Origin: an uncultured Collinsella sp.
GTDB taxonomy: Bacteria > Actinomycetota > Coriobacteriia > Coriobacteriales > Coriobacteriaceae
Assembly (NCBI GenBank): GCA_902464565.1
Contig: CABQJV010000010.1
Location: 1 to 55,035, forward strand
Direction of reading: 5' to 3'
DNA length: 55,035 bases
Positions 32,095 to 40,843 of the stretch are shown here, one piece after another (position 1 is the first letter of the stretch; each line of letters starts with the position of its first letter). The notes beneath the pieces are model-generated. The model had not been told where the DNA came from. It saw only the letters and a program-made list of their open reading frames with translations, and made no database searches. The translations under genes and the position numbers were made by a program.

Positions 32095-32376
32095 CTACAC
32101 GAGTATACCTATAAGAAGCTGCAGAACCAGCCTCTGCACCAACTGCAACGCAATAATCGCAACGACCGGCGAAAAATCGATACCGCCCATCGGCGGGATG
32201 AAACGACGGAACAGGTTAAGCCACGGACCGCACACGCTATCAAGCACCGCGGCAATATCCTGAAGCAAACCACCCTGCTTCATGGGAATCCACGTCATAA
32301 AGCAGTAGACGATAATTAGCGTGGAATAGAAGTTGAACAGCGTGTTGACCAGCTGGACGATAGTGTAGATGTTGAT
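32095..32376 (-). CDS. YggT family membrane protein (YlmG-like)
   Basis: A membrane protein of about 93 residues with two hydrophobic helices around the conserved FMTWIPMKQGG and PWLNLFRRFIPPMGGIDFSPVVAI stretches of the YggT/YlmG family. The only in-frame ATG (32298) would cut away the first helix. The full domain (beginning INIYTIVQLVNTLFNFYS) is open back to the sepF stop codon with no ATG, GTG or TTG. GAGGAG is followed six bases later by ATC at 32376, which I take as a tentative start; ATT at 32382 is another possibility. It lies between sepF and divIVA. Confidence 0.75.
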   Translation of the reverse strand: MNIYTIVQLVNTLFNFYSTLIIVYCFMTWIPMKQGGLLQDIAAVLDSVCGPWLNLFRRFIPPMGGIDFSPVVAIIALQLVQRLVLQLLIGILV

Positions 32377-32397
32377 GGGAATCTCCTCGTCTTGTCT

Positions 32398-33120
32398 TTA
32401 CTTGAGGTAGCCGTCGGCACGAAGCTTCTTGAGATCGGAATCTTTGACCTCGCAACCGGCGGGCAGCACCATGAACACGCGGTCGCCCACCTCCTTGACC
32501 GTGGCACCCAGACCGCAGGCAAAGCCGTAAGAGAAGTCCAAGACGCGCTTGGCAACTTCGGTGCGTACGCCCACAAAAATCAGTGCGACAGGCTGCTTGG
32601 TGCGAACGCGGCGCACCACGGTCTCCACGTCGTCATAGCTCTCGGGGCGCAGGACATAGGCCGGCAGCTGCGGCGTGGCGTTGATGATATTGCTCGCATA
32701 GGCCGAGGCATCGCTCGGTGCAGGCGCGGGCGCAGCGGCGGCACGGGCGCGGGTGTTCTCGGCGTAGCTCGACGGCGTGTCATAAGCACCAGGACGATAA
32801 CCGCTCGCAACACTGTCCTGCGAGCGCGAAGGCGGGTTATACGTCGTGGCATGGCGAGAGTCATCGCCGACCAGCTGTCCGGAGCGTGTATACACGGCAA
32901 CCGACTCAGCTTCACCACGGCGCGTCTGACCAAGCAGGCCGTTGCTCGGCTCGTCTTGGGTGTAGAAGCCCTCGCCCGAAGCACCGCTGTAGCCGTTGCC
33001 CTGATAGCCATCGTCATAGCCATCATCGTAGCCGTAGTCGTCGTCCTGGCCATAACCCTGGTCGTAACCCTGCTGGCCGCCCAGGTGCATCTTATTTTTA
33101 ATCTCGTCAAGGAAGCCCAT
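32398..33120 (-). CDS. sepF: Cell division protein SepF
   Basis: A 240-residue SepF. The N-terminal GFLDEIKNKM is the amphipathic membrane-binding helix. Residues 16-46 are a Tyr/Asp/Gly-rich low-complexity stretch, followed by a long disordered linker. The conserved SepF core (DUF552) is at about 154-225, with LRPESYDDVETVV and VLDFSYGFACGLGATV. SepF polymerises, binds the FtsZ tail and tethers it to the membrane; with no ftsA in the cluster it is the likely main anchor. ATG at 33120 follows GAGAGGACAC. yggT follows within 22 bases. Confidence 0.93.
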   Translation of the reverse strand: MGFLDEIKNKMHLGGQQGYDQGYGQDDDYGYDDGYDDGYQGNGYSGASGEGFYTQDEPSNGLLGQTRRGEAESVAVYTRSGQLVGDDSRHATTYNPPSRSQDSVASGYRPGAYDTPSSYAENTRARAAAAPAPAPSDASAYASNIINATPQLPAYVLRPESYDDVETVVRRVRTKQPVALIFVGVRTEVAKRVLDFSYGFACGLGATVKEVGDRVFMVLPAGCEVKDSDLKKLRADGYLK

Positions 33121-33180
33121 GGTTGTGTCCTCTCGCGGTTTAGTGCAGGCGCTCTGATAATCAGTGCGCACTTCAGAGCC

Positions 33181-33918
33181 TTATTTTACTGCAAACTCCG
33201 GGCTAAATACTACCCTGCCCAGGCGAACGAGCGTAGAGCCTTCCTCAAGGGCAGGCTCAAAGTCCTCGCTCATGCCGCAGGAAAGTTCAGGCAGGCTCAG
33301 GTCGGAGTGCGTCGCCTCAAGCTCATCCCTTAGCTCGCGAAGTCCGGCAAAGGTGCGGCGCGCCACATCCTTATTCCCCCGGGGTGCCATAGTCATAAGG
33401 CCCTGCACACAAATTCCCTCAAGCTCCGCAAGCTCACTTGCGGCGTCTCGGACCTCGTCGGGCGAAAAGCCGCCCTTGGACTCCTCGCCGCTCACATTGA
33501 CCTCGATCAGCACGCGCTGGGGGCCGGAGAGCTCGCCCGCCTCAATCTTGCGGACCGCACGGCTCGAGATAGCCTGAGCCAAATGCAGCGAGCTTACCGA
33601 ATGAATCAGCTCGGCCGAGCCCAGAACCGCATTGATCTTGTTGGTCTGCAGGTTGCCGATCATATCGAAGCGCACCTCGGGTAGCTCCGGATGCTCTACG
33701 AGGCCCGCAAGCTTGCGAACGAGCTCCTGCGGGCGGTTCTCGGCAAAATGGCGATACCCCGCCTGAATAGCGGCAACGGTCTCATCGACGCCAACAGTCT
33801 TGGAGACGGCAATCAGGCGCGCGGCATCGTGGGGACGGCCCGCGCGATCGAGTGCGGTATAAAAACGCTCCAGAATCTGCTCGCGGCGAGCGCGCATCAA
33901 GTCCAAATAGTTATCCAT
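33181..33918 (-). CDS. yggS: YggS family PLP homeostasis protein
   Basis: A 245-residue alanine-racemase-fold protein (PLPBP, YlmE). The PLP lysine is in LIAVSKTVG near residue 38. FAENRPQELVRK, HMIGNLQTNK-type FDMIGNLQTNKINAV and GLMTMAP are family motifs. It buffers pyridoxal phosphate and has no known enzymatic activity. ATG at 33918 follows GGAGGCG; upstream frame is ignored. It heads the yggS-sepF-yggT-divIVA group, as YlmE does in Bacillus, while its usual partner pgeF lies beyond the pst operon. Confidence 0.92.
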   Translation of the reverse strand: MDNYLDLMRARREQILERFYTALDRAGRPHDAARLIAVSKTVGVDETVAAIQAGYRHFAENRPQELVRKLAGLVEHPELPEVRFDMIGNLQTNKINAVLGSAELIHSVSSLHLAQAISSRAVRKIEAGELSGPQRVLIEVNVSGEESKGGFSPDEVRDAASELAELEGICVQGLMTMAPRGNKDVARRTFAGLRELRDELEATHSDLSLPELSCGMSEDFEPALEEGSTLVRLGRVVFSPEFAVK

Positions 33919-33968
33919 TGCCAATCGCCTCCGCTGACAGTCAAACAAGTAGCCCCATGCTAACGCAA

Positions 33969-34000
33969 GAGCGCGGCCTCGCATGTGCAAGGCCGCGCTC
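33969..34000 (-). terminator. Hairpin between phoU and yggS
   Basis: Perfect 11-base arms GAGCGCGGCCT (33969-33979) and AGGCCGCGCTC (33990-34000). Only TTG follows on the minus strand, so termination may be partial. Confidence 0.55.
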
Positions 34001-34038
34001 ACTTAGGTATTTACAATCTTTCGACGAACGGAGCTACC

Positions 34039-34896
34039 CTACTCCTCATCATCCTCGGTGTCGTCCTCGTCCTCGAGGTGCTCGAGCAGGTAGCGAAGAC
34101 CCTCGCTCACCTCGTTAGCGGGCACTTTGGCAACATAGCGTGCATCGACGGCAGGCCTCATGATGACGCCCTCGCCCGAAGGCACGCGCATACTCTCGAG
34201 CTCATCCTCGTCCGTGCGCGCGATATCGCCGGCGTTCATGCGCTGACCGGTCAAAAGGAAGGTCAGGCGGCAGGCGGCATCGATCGAAATCGAGGCGATG
34301 CGATCGAGGTAGCGCGAGACCATGATGGCGCGGCGCAGATCGTCATAGCTGCTGTCGTCGTCCATAAAATCGCCCGTGTCCATGCGGTTAAAGGTGCGGA
34401 AGAACTTCTCGTACGCCGCATGCACCGGCTCGTCCTCGACGGCCAGGTTGCAGATGATGGACATGTCGTTGGTGACGAGCGCGGAAAGCGACGAACCCAG
34501 CACCTGATAAACAGCCTCGGCCTCGGCCTCAACCGTACCGACGAGTTCCTGGGGCAGCGAGATGTCGGCCTTGACCATGTGGCGCGTGGCGCGGCAGATC
34601 TGGCGAACCTTATCGGTCATGCGCTGCAGGTTAAAGTCGACGTAGATGATCGTCTGCAGCAAGCGGAAGTCGGAGGCGACCGGCGACTGCGTAGCGATCA
34701 GGTTGTAGCACACGGCCTCCAAGTTGGCGCAGCGCGCATCGAACGAGAGCGTGCGCTTCTTGGTCTTGGTGGCGAGCTTGCGATCGTCGGTCACATAGGC
34801 CTTCACGGCGTCGTGAAGCGCCAGGTCTACAGCCTCGTAGATGCTCAGCATCTCGTGACGGGCTTCGATGAGCTGACGGGAAAACAGTTTGCGCAT
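34039..34896 (-). CDS. phoU: Phosphate transport regulator PhoU
   Basis: A 285-residue PhoU of two three-helix bundles. It begins MRKLFSRQLIEARHEM and contains metal-site patterns such as TEDELE-type DEDELESMR and YLDRIASISIDAACR. It damps Pst transport and PhoR signalling. The protein is longer than the usual 210-240 residues because of an insertion around 175-190 (MDTGDFMDDDSSYDD) and an acidic tail (EHLEDEDDTEDDEE). Last gene of the pst operon, after pstB by 92 bases. Confidence 0.92.
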   Translation of the reverse strand: MRKLFSRQLIEARHEMLSIYEAVDLALHDAVKAYVTDDRKLATKTKKRTLSFDARCANLEAVCYNLIATQSPVASDFRLLQTIIYVDFNLQRMTDKVRQICRATRHMVKADISLPQELVGTVEAEAEAVYQVLGSSLSALVTNDMSIICNLAVEDEPVHAAYEKFFRTFNRMDTGDFMDDDSSYDDLRRAIMVSRYLDRIASISIDAACRLTFLLTGQRMNAGDIARTDEDELESMRVPSGEGVIMRPAVDARYVAKVPANEVSEGLRYLLEHLEDEDDTEDDEE

Positions 34897-34988
34897 GGTT
34901 CACTCCAATCAGTTGGGTGCGGTCATGCCGCCCGCACAGTGAATACGCACCGGACCAGGTCCGATCGGCTTGGGACTAGTCGCACCGA

Positions 34989-35792
34989 TCAGCCAAAGCG
35001 GCCGGTGATATAGTCTTCCGTCCGTGAATCCACCGGGCTGGTGAAGATCGCGTCGGTTTGACCATACTCGATGAGCGTGGCGGGCTCGCCGGCAACTTCC
35101 TGCAAGAAAAATGCGGTGTAGTCGCTAATACGAGCGGCCTGCTGCATAGAATGCGTGACGATGATGATCGTCATCTCGGGCGCCAGCTCGGCCATCAGAT
35201 CCTCGACCTTGGAGACGGACGTGGGGTCGATGGCGGAGCAGGGCTCGTCCATCAGAAGGACATCGGGCTGCACCGCAAGCACACGCGCAATGCACAGACG
35301 CTGCTGCTGACCGCCCGAGAGCGCCAAACCGTCCTTGTTGAGCTGATTGGATACCTCTTTCCAGAGGTTGGCGCGCTTGAGCGATTCTTCCACGATGTCA
35401 TCGAGGTCGCTTTTGCTAGTCACGCCCTGCAGACGAGGGCCAAAAGCGACATTCTCGTAGATGGATTTGGGGAACGGGTTGGGCTGCTGAAAAATCATGC
35501 CCACGCGACGGCGAAGGCCGACCGGGTCGACGCCCTCGGCATAGATATCGTTGCCGTCGAGCGTCATGGTGCCCTCGACGCGGGTGCCCTCGATCAGGTC
35601 GTTCATACGGTTGATGCAGCGCAAAAACGTCGATTTGCCGCAGCCCGAAGGACCGATAAACGAGGTGATGGCGTTTTTGGCGATGTTGAGGTCGAGCCCC
35701 GTCAGCGCATGAAAGTCACCGTACCAAAAGTTGAAATCCTTGGCCGTGATGGCCGCTTGCTCCGGCGTGGGAGCGGACTGATAGACGGACAT
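34989..35792 (-). CDS. pstB: Phosphate ABC transporter ATP-binding protein
   Basis: A 267-residue ABC ATPase. Walker A is GPSGCGKST at residues 47-55, the signature is LSGGQQQRLCIARVLA, and Walker B is VLLMDEPCSAIDP. The PstB-specific sequence GMIFQQPNPFPKSIYENVAFGPR is present. It powers high-affinity phosphate import through PstC and PstA. It follows pstA by 12 bases in a pstSCAB-phoU order. Confidence 0.96.
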   Translation of the reverse strand: MSVYQSAPTPEQAAITAKDFNFWYGDFHALTGLDLNIAKNAITSFIGPSGCGKSTFLRCINRMNDLIEGTRVEGTMTLDGNDIYAEGVDPVGLRRRVGMIFQQPNPFPKSIYENVAFGPRLQGVTSKSDLDDIVEESLKRANLWKEVSNQLNKDGLALSGGQQQRLCIARVLAVQPDVLLMDEPCSAIDPTSVSKVEDLMAELAPEMTIIIVTHSMQQAARISDYTAFFLQEVAGEPATLIEYGQTDAIFTSPVDSRTEDYITGRFG

Positions 35793-35804
35793 GGGACTCC
35801 TTAA

Positions 35805-36710
35805 CTAGCGGCGTTTGCGCGACAGATAACGCGCAAACAGGTTGAAGGCCAGAATAATCGCCATCAGCAAAAGCGCAGTGCCGTAGGCTGCGTTCATGTT
35901 GATGCCGTCATTGGCAAGCAGATAAAGGTGAACGGTCATGGGGCGGCCGGAATCGAGTGGCGAGATAGGCAGGTTGATGGCCTGACCCATGGTGTAGAGC
36001 ACCACCGCAGTCTCGCCGATGGCGCGGCCGATGGCAAGCACGATGCCGGTGGCGATGCGGCCAAAAGCCGAAGGAAGCACGATCTTGGAGACGACCTGCC
36101 ACTTGGTGGCGCCCAGGCCATATGCGCCCCAACGGATATAGCGCGGAACGGCGCGGATTGCCTCCTCGGTGGTGCGCATGACGATAGGCAGCATCAGAAG
36201 CGCCAGCGCCAGCGCGGCCGAAACCATCGAAAGGCCCAGGCCCATGGCCTCGACAAACAAGGCGTAGCCAAAGAGGCCCATAACAATGGAGGGCACCGAG
36301 GCCAGGGCATCGGCAGCATAGCGAATGATGTCGACAATCTTGCCCTGCTTGGCGTATTCGGCCAGATAGACCGCAGCCAGGACGGCAACCGGCGTGCAGA
36401 TGAGCATGGCGAGCGCCGTCACGTAGATGGTCGAGACGATCGTGGGCCAAATGCCGCCCTCGGCGTTGACGCCCTGCGGCCAGCCGAAGATAAAGTCGAG
36501 CGAGATATGCGGCAGGCCGTTGATGACCACGTAGGCGATGATGGCGATCAGCACCAGCGTGGTGATATAGGCCGCGGCGCGAAACACGCCGAGCATGATC
36601 TTGTTGGACAGATCCTTGTTGATGCGGCCCTTCTTGCCATGGGAAAGGGCACGCTTGATGCGCTCACGCGACGAGGTCGTATCGACCGTCGTGTCAACGG
36701 AATCGGACAT
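35805..36710 (-). CDS. pstA: Phosphate ABC transporter permease PstA
   Basis: A 301-residue permease with about six transmembrane helices after a basic, cytoplasmic N-terminus of about 50 residues. The coupling-helix region EEAIRAVPRYIRWGAYGLGATKWQVVSKIVLPSAFGRI is the binding-protein-dependent transport signature (key residues EAIR, GATKW, LPSA). It pairs with PstC in the membrane. It starts three bases after the pstC stop codon. Confidence 0.95.
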   Translation of the reverse strand: MSDSVDTTVDTTSSRERIKRALSHGKKGRINKDLSNKIMLGVFRAAAYITTLVLIAIIAYVVINGLPHISLDFIFGWPQGVNAEGGIWPTIVSTIYVTALAMLICTPVAVLAAVYLAEYAKQGKIVDIIRYAADALASVPSIVMGLFGYALFVEAMGLGLSMVSAALALALLMLPIVMRTTEEAIRAVPRYIRWGAYGLGATKWQVVSKIVLPSAFGRIATGIVLAIGRAIGETAVVLYTMGQAINLPISPLDSGRPMTVHLYLLANDGINMNAAYGTALLLMAIILAFNLFARYLSRKRR

Positions 36711-36713
36711 AGC

Positions 36714-37646
36714 CTACCCCCTCTTCTTGGAAATCAGGCGGACGATACCCACCAGTGCAGCGGAGATGATAAACAGGACAACGCCCATGCCGAACAGAGC
36801 CGAGCGGTGCAGGCCCGAGGAATAACTCATGTCGAGCGCAATCTGACTCGTGAGCGTCGAGATGGGGCTCGAGATGCTATCCGGAATGACCGGGGCGTTG
36901 CCCACGACCATCAGCACGGCCATGGTCTCACCGATGGCACGCCCCATACCCAAGACAATCGCATCGACAATGCCCAGCTTGGCTGCAGGAAGCACGACCT
37001 TGTAGATGGTCTGCCACTTGGTGGCGCCCATGGCATAGGACGCCTCGCGAATGCCCATGGGAATGGAATTGAGGGCATCTATGGTGAGCGTGGTGATGGT
37101 AGGGACGATCATGATGGCGAGCACGAACCACGCCGTCAGTGCGCCAAATCCAAGGCCGCCGGTCAGCTGGGCGATAAACGGGCGGATGATGATCATGCCG
37201 AAGAAGCCGTAGATGATGGAGGGGATGCCCGCCAGCAGGTCGACAGCGGGGCTGATGAGCCTGCGCACGCGCTTGCTGGCGATCTCGACCAGATACACGG
37301 CTGTGCCCACACCCAACGGCACGCCCATGGCAAGGGCACCGACCGTCACCAGGCCAGAGCCCGCCAGCAGCGACATGATGCCGTAGTGACCCTCAGAGGG
37401 CGCCCACGTAAAGCTAAAGAAGTCCACCAGACCGATGTCGGTAAAGACCGGCAGCGCCGAGTACGTGGTAAACACAAAAATCAGGATGACGGTGACGACC
37501 GCTAAGAACGCACAGGCAAAGAAGATCCACTGCAGTGCCTTCTCCTTGAGATAGGTGCTGCGTGACACCAACGCTAACTCACGCTTTTTGGGCGCCTGCG
37601 CCTCATGCTCAATCTGGGGGGTTTCCTGTGCTTCCACGCTACTCAC
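36714..37646 (-). CDS. pstC: Phosphate ABC transporter permease PstC
   Basis: A 310-residue permease with about six membrane helices and the coupling motif REASYAMGATKWQTIYKVVLPAAK. The frame begins with GTG at 37646, overlapping pstS by eight bases. A second GTG at 37637 has better spacing from GGAAAGGGGAG and could be the real start, which would shorten the protein by three residues. It partners PstA. Confidence 0.94.
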   Translation of the reverse strand: MSSVEAQETPQIEHEAQAPKKRELALVSRSTYLKEKALQWIFFACAFLAVVTVILIFVFTTYSALPVFTDIGLVDFFSFTWAPSEGHYGIMSLLAGSGLVTVGALAMGVPLGVGTAVYLVEIASKRVRRLISPAVDLLAGIPSIIYGFFGMIIIRPFIAQLTGGLGFGALTAWFVLAIMIVPTITTLTIDALNSIPMGIREASYAMGATKWQTIYKVVLPAAKLGIVDAIVLGMGRAIGETMAVLMVVGNAPVIPDSISSPISTLTSQIALDMSYSSGLHRSALFGMGVVLFIISAALVGIVRLISKKRG

Positions 37647-38475
37647 TCCCCTTTCCGTCGTTGGTGACGGGAATAAAGCCCGCCTCGCGAATCTGCTTGT
37701 CCATCTTCTCGGACGTCACATAGTCAATGTAGTCCTGCGCCTGCTGCGAAGGCGTACCCTTCACAAAGAAGTAGAGGTCACGCGAGATGGGATACCCGCC
37801 GCTTGCAACCGTTTTCTCAGACGCCTCGACGTGATTGACCGAGACAGCCCTAACCGTGGTCTTGGCATTGAGGCTCTCGACAAAACCCAGCGAGATGTAG
37901 CCAATAGCGCCACGCGAGCGGGACACGACATCGCGTACCTGGCCCGTACCCGAAAGAACAGCCGAGCGGCGATCGAACGGCGTGCCGTCCATCACGATGG
38001 TGCGGAAGGCCTCACGCGTACCGGAAGCCTCGTCGCGGTTAATAACCTGAATCTTCAGGTCCTCGCCACCAACTTCTTTCCAGTTGGTGATCTTGCCGGC
38101 GTAAATATCGCGAAGCTGCTCAGTCGAGAGGTTATCGACCGGGTTGTCATCGTTCACGATGACTGCGATGCCATCGTGGGCGATAACGATTGGGGTCAGG
38201 CCCAAATCCTGCTCGTCGGCATTGAGGCCACGAGACGAGCTAGCGATGTCGGCGGTGCCGGCGCTAACGGCTTCGATGCCCGCAGAGGAACCAAGGCCAG
38301 AGACGAGCACGTCGATGCCGGTCTCTTCCTTAAAGCACTCGGCCGCGATCTCGGCAATGGGAAGGCAGGTGGTCGAGCCGGCCACGGTAATAGAAGACGT
38401 AGAAGATCCCGAAGAACAGGCACACAGCGTGAGCGCGAGCACTGCTGCACTCAGAACCGATGCGATCTTTCTCAT
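37639..38475 (-). CDS. pstS: Phosphate-binding lipoprotein PstS
   Basis: A 278-residue periplasmic-type binding protein anchored as a lipoprotein. The signal peptide ends in LTLCAC, with C20 as the likely lipidated cysteine. The phosphate-binding loops ITVAGSTTCLP, SGLGSSAGIEAV, SSRGLNADE and NRDEASGTREAF follow. Its ATG (38475) lies inside the last codons of pgeF as an ATGA overlap, so it is probably translated by coupling to pgeF or from an unrecognised promoter inside pgeF. No Pho box is visible before it. Confidence 0.95.
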   Translation of the reverse strand: MRKIASVLSAAVLALTLCACSSGSSTSSITVAGSTTCLPIAEIAAECFKEETGIDVLVSGLGSSAGIEAVSAGTADIASSSRGLNADEQDLGLTPIVIAHDGIAVIVNDDNPVDNLSTEQLRDIYAGKITNWKEVGGEDLKIQVINRDEASGTREAFRTIVMDGTPFDRRSAVLSGTGQVRDVVSRSRGAIGYISLGFVESLNAKTTVRAVSVNHVEASEKTVASGGYPISRDLYFFVKGTPSQQAQDYIDYVTSEKMDKQIREAGFIPVTNDGKGSE

Positions 38476-39272
38476 AGCATCACGCCAATCGCAGCATGGC
38501 GCCCACAGGTCCCGCCCTCGTTGCGATAGGAATAAAAGCGGTCGTTCTGACGCACGGTCGAAAGCTTGGTGTCCACAATGCCGTTCACATCGACACCGAC
38601 ATCCACCAGCGCCTCGCGAATGGCGGCGGAAAGATCGAGCATACGGGAAGCGCACGCATCGATGCACGCGAACTCGGCGGCAAAGCGGTCCATGAGCTCT
38701 TGGGACACCTCGTACTCGTCACCCAGGATATGGGGGCCGATATAGGCAGAAACATCACTCGCATTGCAGCCGGCTGCCTCGCAAAGCGCCTGGCACGCCT
38801 TGGCGGAAATGCGCGCAATCGTGCCCTTCCAGCCAGAATGCACCACGGCAAAACCGTTGGGAGCAACCAGCACCACGGGAACGCAATCGGCAAAGCAAAG
38901 CAGCACGGGCACCTCATGGGCCGTACAGACGATGGCATCGCAGCCCTCGGCAATCTGCTCGCGAATGTTCTCGAGATCGTCGGCGCCGTTCGAGGTCACC
39001 GTCACGACATGGTCGCCGTGCACCTGATTGGGAACAAGCAGATTATGCTCGCACTCGGCGGCCCCCACGGCCTCGAGCGCACGACGACGATTTTCTTGAA
39101 CAGCAAAGGGGTCATCGCCTACATGCGAGCCCAGGTTGAGCGAGGAGTACGCATCTTCGGAAACGCCACCGGTGCGCTCGGTAAAGGCAAAGCGAACATC
39201 GAGCGTCGCGCCCTCCACCAACGTAACTCCATCATGGTCGACACGCGAAACGTTGTCCGCACGTGCTGCCAT
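38472..39272 (-). CDS. pgeF: Polyphenol oxidase family / peptidoglycan editing factor
   Basis: A 266-residue protein of the YfiH/YlmD (DUF152, PgeF) family. The zinc site is H85 (NQVHG), C130 (FADCVPV) and H145 (VHSGWKGT). In Escherichia coli the enzyme removes wrongly made UDP-MurNAc-L-Ser, so it guards peptidoglycan composition; other reports assign purine nucleoside or laccase activity. ATG at 39272 follows a strong AGGAGG. In Bacillus it is directly next to ylmE (yggS); here pstSCAB-phoU lies between them. It follows the ftsZ terminator. Confidence 0.9.
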   Translation of the reverse strand: MAARADNVSRVDHDGVTLVEGATLDVRFAFTERTGGVSEDAYSSLNLGSHVGDDPFAVQENRRRALEAVGAAECEHNLLVPNQVHGDHVVTVTSNGADDLENIREQIAEGCDAIVCTAHEVPVLLCFADCVPVVLVAPNGFAVVHSGWKGTIARISAKACQALCEAAGCNASDVSAYIGPHILGDEYEVSQELMDRFAAEFACIDACASRMLDLSAAIREALVDVGVDVNGIVDTKLSTVRQNDRFYSYRNEGGTCGRHAAIGVML

Positions 39273-39433
39273 ACTAAAGCCTCCTAATAACACAAGTATC
39301 GCGGCGAAGCCGCAGCAGTCCGTGTCATACGGCTGCCACACTTCATAAAAAAGGATACCCGCAGCGGTAAGGAGCAAACGTAAAGGGAACGTAAGGAGAT
39401 TGGAGGCTTTCGTTTACAAAGGCGAAACACAAC

Positions 39434-39465
39434 AAAAAAGGGGTGCGCCCAATCGGACGCACCCC
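39434..39465 (-). terminator. Terminator of ftsZ
   Basis: Arms GGGGTGCG (39440-39447) and CGCACCCC (39458-39465), with more pairing inside, followed on the minus strand by six T. Confidence 0.87.
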
Positions 39466-39489
39466 ATGCAGATCGTTGAGAAAAACGAA

Positions 39490-40644
39490 CTAGAAGCTGC
39501 CGCGCTTGAGGAAGTCGGGAAGCTCAAACTGATCGTTGCCAAAGTTGGGCAGCTCGGTACCACCGACGTTGCGAGTCGGGGCAGCCTGAGCGGGGCTGGC
39601 AGCCGGAGCAGTGCGCTGCGGCTCAGCAGAAGCAGCAGCCTTGCTCTGGGACTGCTGGGCAGCGAAGAGCTCGTCCTGACGGTTGACGTTGGAGTCGGAG
39701 AAGCCCGTAGCGATAACGGTGATGCGCACCTGGTCGCCCAGGGACTCGTCAACAACGGTACCGAAGATGATGTTGGCCTCGGGGTCGACGGCATTGGCGA
39801 CAACGTCGGCGGCGTCGCTGATCTCCTGGATGCCCAGGTCCTTGGAGCCGGCGATGGAAAGCAGGACGCGCGTGGCGCCATCGATGGAGCTCTCGAGCAG
39901 CGGACTGGAGATAGCCTGCTGGGCAGCGTCGACGGCACGGGTGTCCCCAGAAGCGGTACCGATACCCATCATGGCGGTACCGGCCTGCTTCATGATGGTC
40001 TTAACATCGGCGAAGTCCAGGTTGATGATACCCGGGACGGTGATGAGGTCGGTGATGCCCTGGGTGCCCTGGGAAAGGACGCCATCGGCAATTGCGAAGG
40101 CCTCGAGCATCGTGGTCTTCTTCTCGGCGATGTCGAGCAGCTTGTCGTTAGGGATAACGATCATGGTGTCAACGCAATCGGAGAGGGTCTTGATGCCCTC
40201 CTCGGCGCTCTTCTTGCGCTTGCGACCCTCGAAGGTAAAGGGCTTGGTCACGACGGCGACGGTCAGCGCGCCGACCTCGTTCATCGCGATATCGGCAACG
40301 ATGGGAGCGGCGCCGGTACCGGTACCACCACCCTCGCCGCAGGTGATGAACACCATGTCGGCGCCAGCGAGCGCCTCGGCGATATCGTCGCGGGACTCAT
40401 CGGCAGCCTTGCGGCCAACCTCGGGGTTGGCGCCGGCGCCCAGGCCGCGGGTAAGGTCGGTGCCGATGTGCACCTTGATATCGGCATCAGAGATCGCGAG
40501 CGCCTGAGCATCGGTGTTGATGGCAACAAACTCGACGCCGCGGATGCCCTCTTCGATCATTCGATTGACCGCGTTGGTACCGCCGCCGCCGACGCCGACC
40601 ACCTTAATGACGGCAAGGTAGTTGTTGATCTCTGTCTCGTGCAT
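39490..40644 (-). CDS. ftsZ: Cell division protein FtsZ
   Basis: A 384-residue tubulin-like GTPase that forms the Z-ring. The nucleotide motif GGGTGTG is at residues 105-111 and VGGGGTNAVNRM near 18-29. The T7 loop NLDFADVK supplies catalytic aspartates. After a short disordered Gln/Ala/Pro linker, the C-terminal peptide FELPDFLKR binds SepF and other tethers. ATG at 40644 follows GGAGGACCG. It has its own promoter region after the ftsQ hairpin and its own terminator. Confidence 0.97.
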   Translation of the reverse strand: MHETEINNYLAVIKVVGVGGGGTNAVNRMIEEGIRGVEFVAINTDAQALAISDADIKVHIGTDLTRGLGAGANPEVGRKAADESRDDIAEALAGADMVFITCGEGGGTGTGAAPIVADIAMNEVGALTVAVVTKPFTFEGRKRKKSAEEGIKTLSDCVDTMIVIPNDKLLDIAEKKTTMLEAFAIADGVLSQGTQGITDLITVPGIINLDFADVKTIMKQAGTAMMGIGTASGDTRAVDAAQQAISSPLLESSIDGATRVLLSIAGSKDLGIQEISDAADVVANAVDPEANIIFGTVVDESLGDQVRITVIATGFSDSNVNRQDELFAAQQSQSKAAASAEPQRTAPAASPAQAAPTRNVGGTELPNFGNDQFELPDFLKRGSF

Positions 40645-40843
40645 GTCGGTCCTCCGAACAAAGGTTATAGCCATAGCATGGGTTGACCCCTGCGCACATT
40701 AACCTTCAGGTTGAAAGTAAATGCAAAGGTAAACCGTATTATGTTTGCACATTATGAGTGTTTCAGTCAAATAATTGACCGTGAAAACCAAACAAACCAG
40801 ATAAACGGCGTGGTATGGCCCCTTAACAAAGCCGTTTAGGATG
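40645..40843 (-). promoter_or_regulatory. ftsZ promoter region with dyad
   Basis: About 200 AT-rich bases. Minus-strand TTGACT and two CATAAT boxes are present, but none is at ideal spacing. The dyad TGCAAA...TTTGCA spans 40721-40748. A stem TAAACGGC (40802-40809) with GCCGTTTA (40831-40838) follows the ftsQ stop codon and may end the upstream transcript. Confidence 0.5.

Noticed and set aside
35928..37505. 525-codon plus-strand ORF opposite pstA and pstC
   Set aside because: It is the His/Asp/Arg-rich shadow produced opposite GC-rich coding frames. The same applies to the long plus frames opposite argG, polA, ftsZ, murC, murD and ftsI.
38476..38560. Pho box upstream of pstS
   Set aside because: No pair of CTTTACA-like or TTAACC-like direct repeats is visible, and the region is coding sequence of pgeF.
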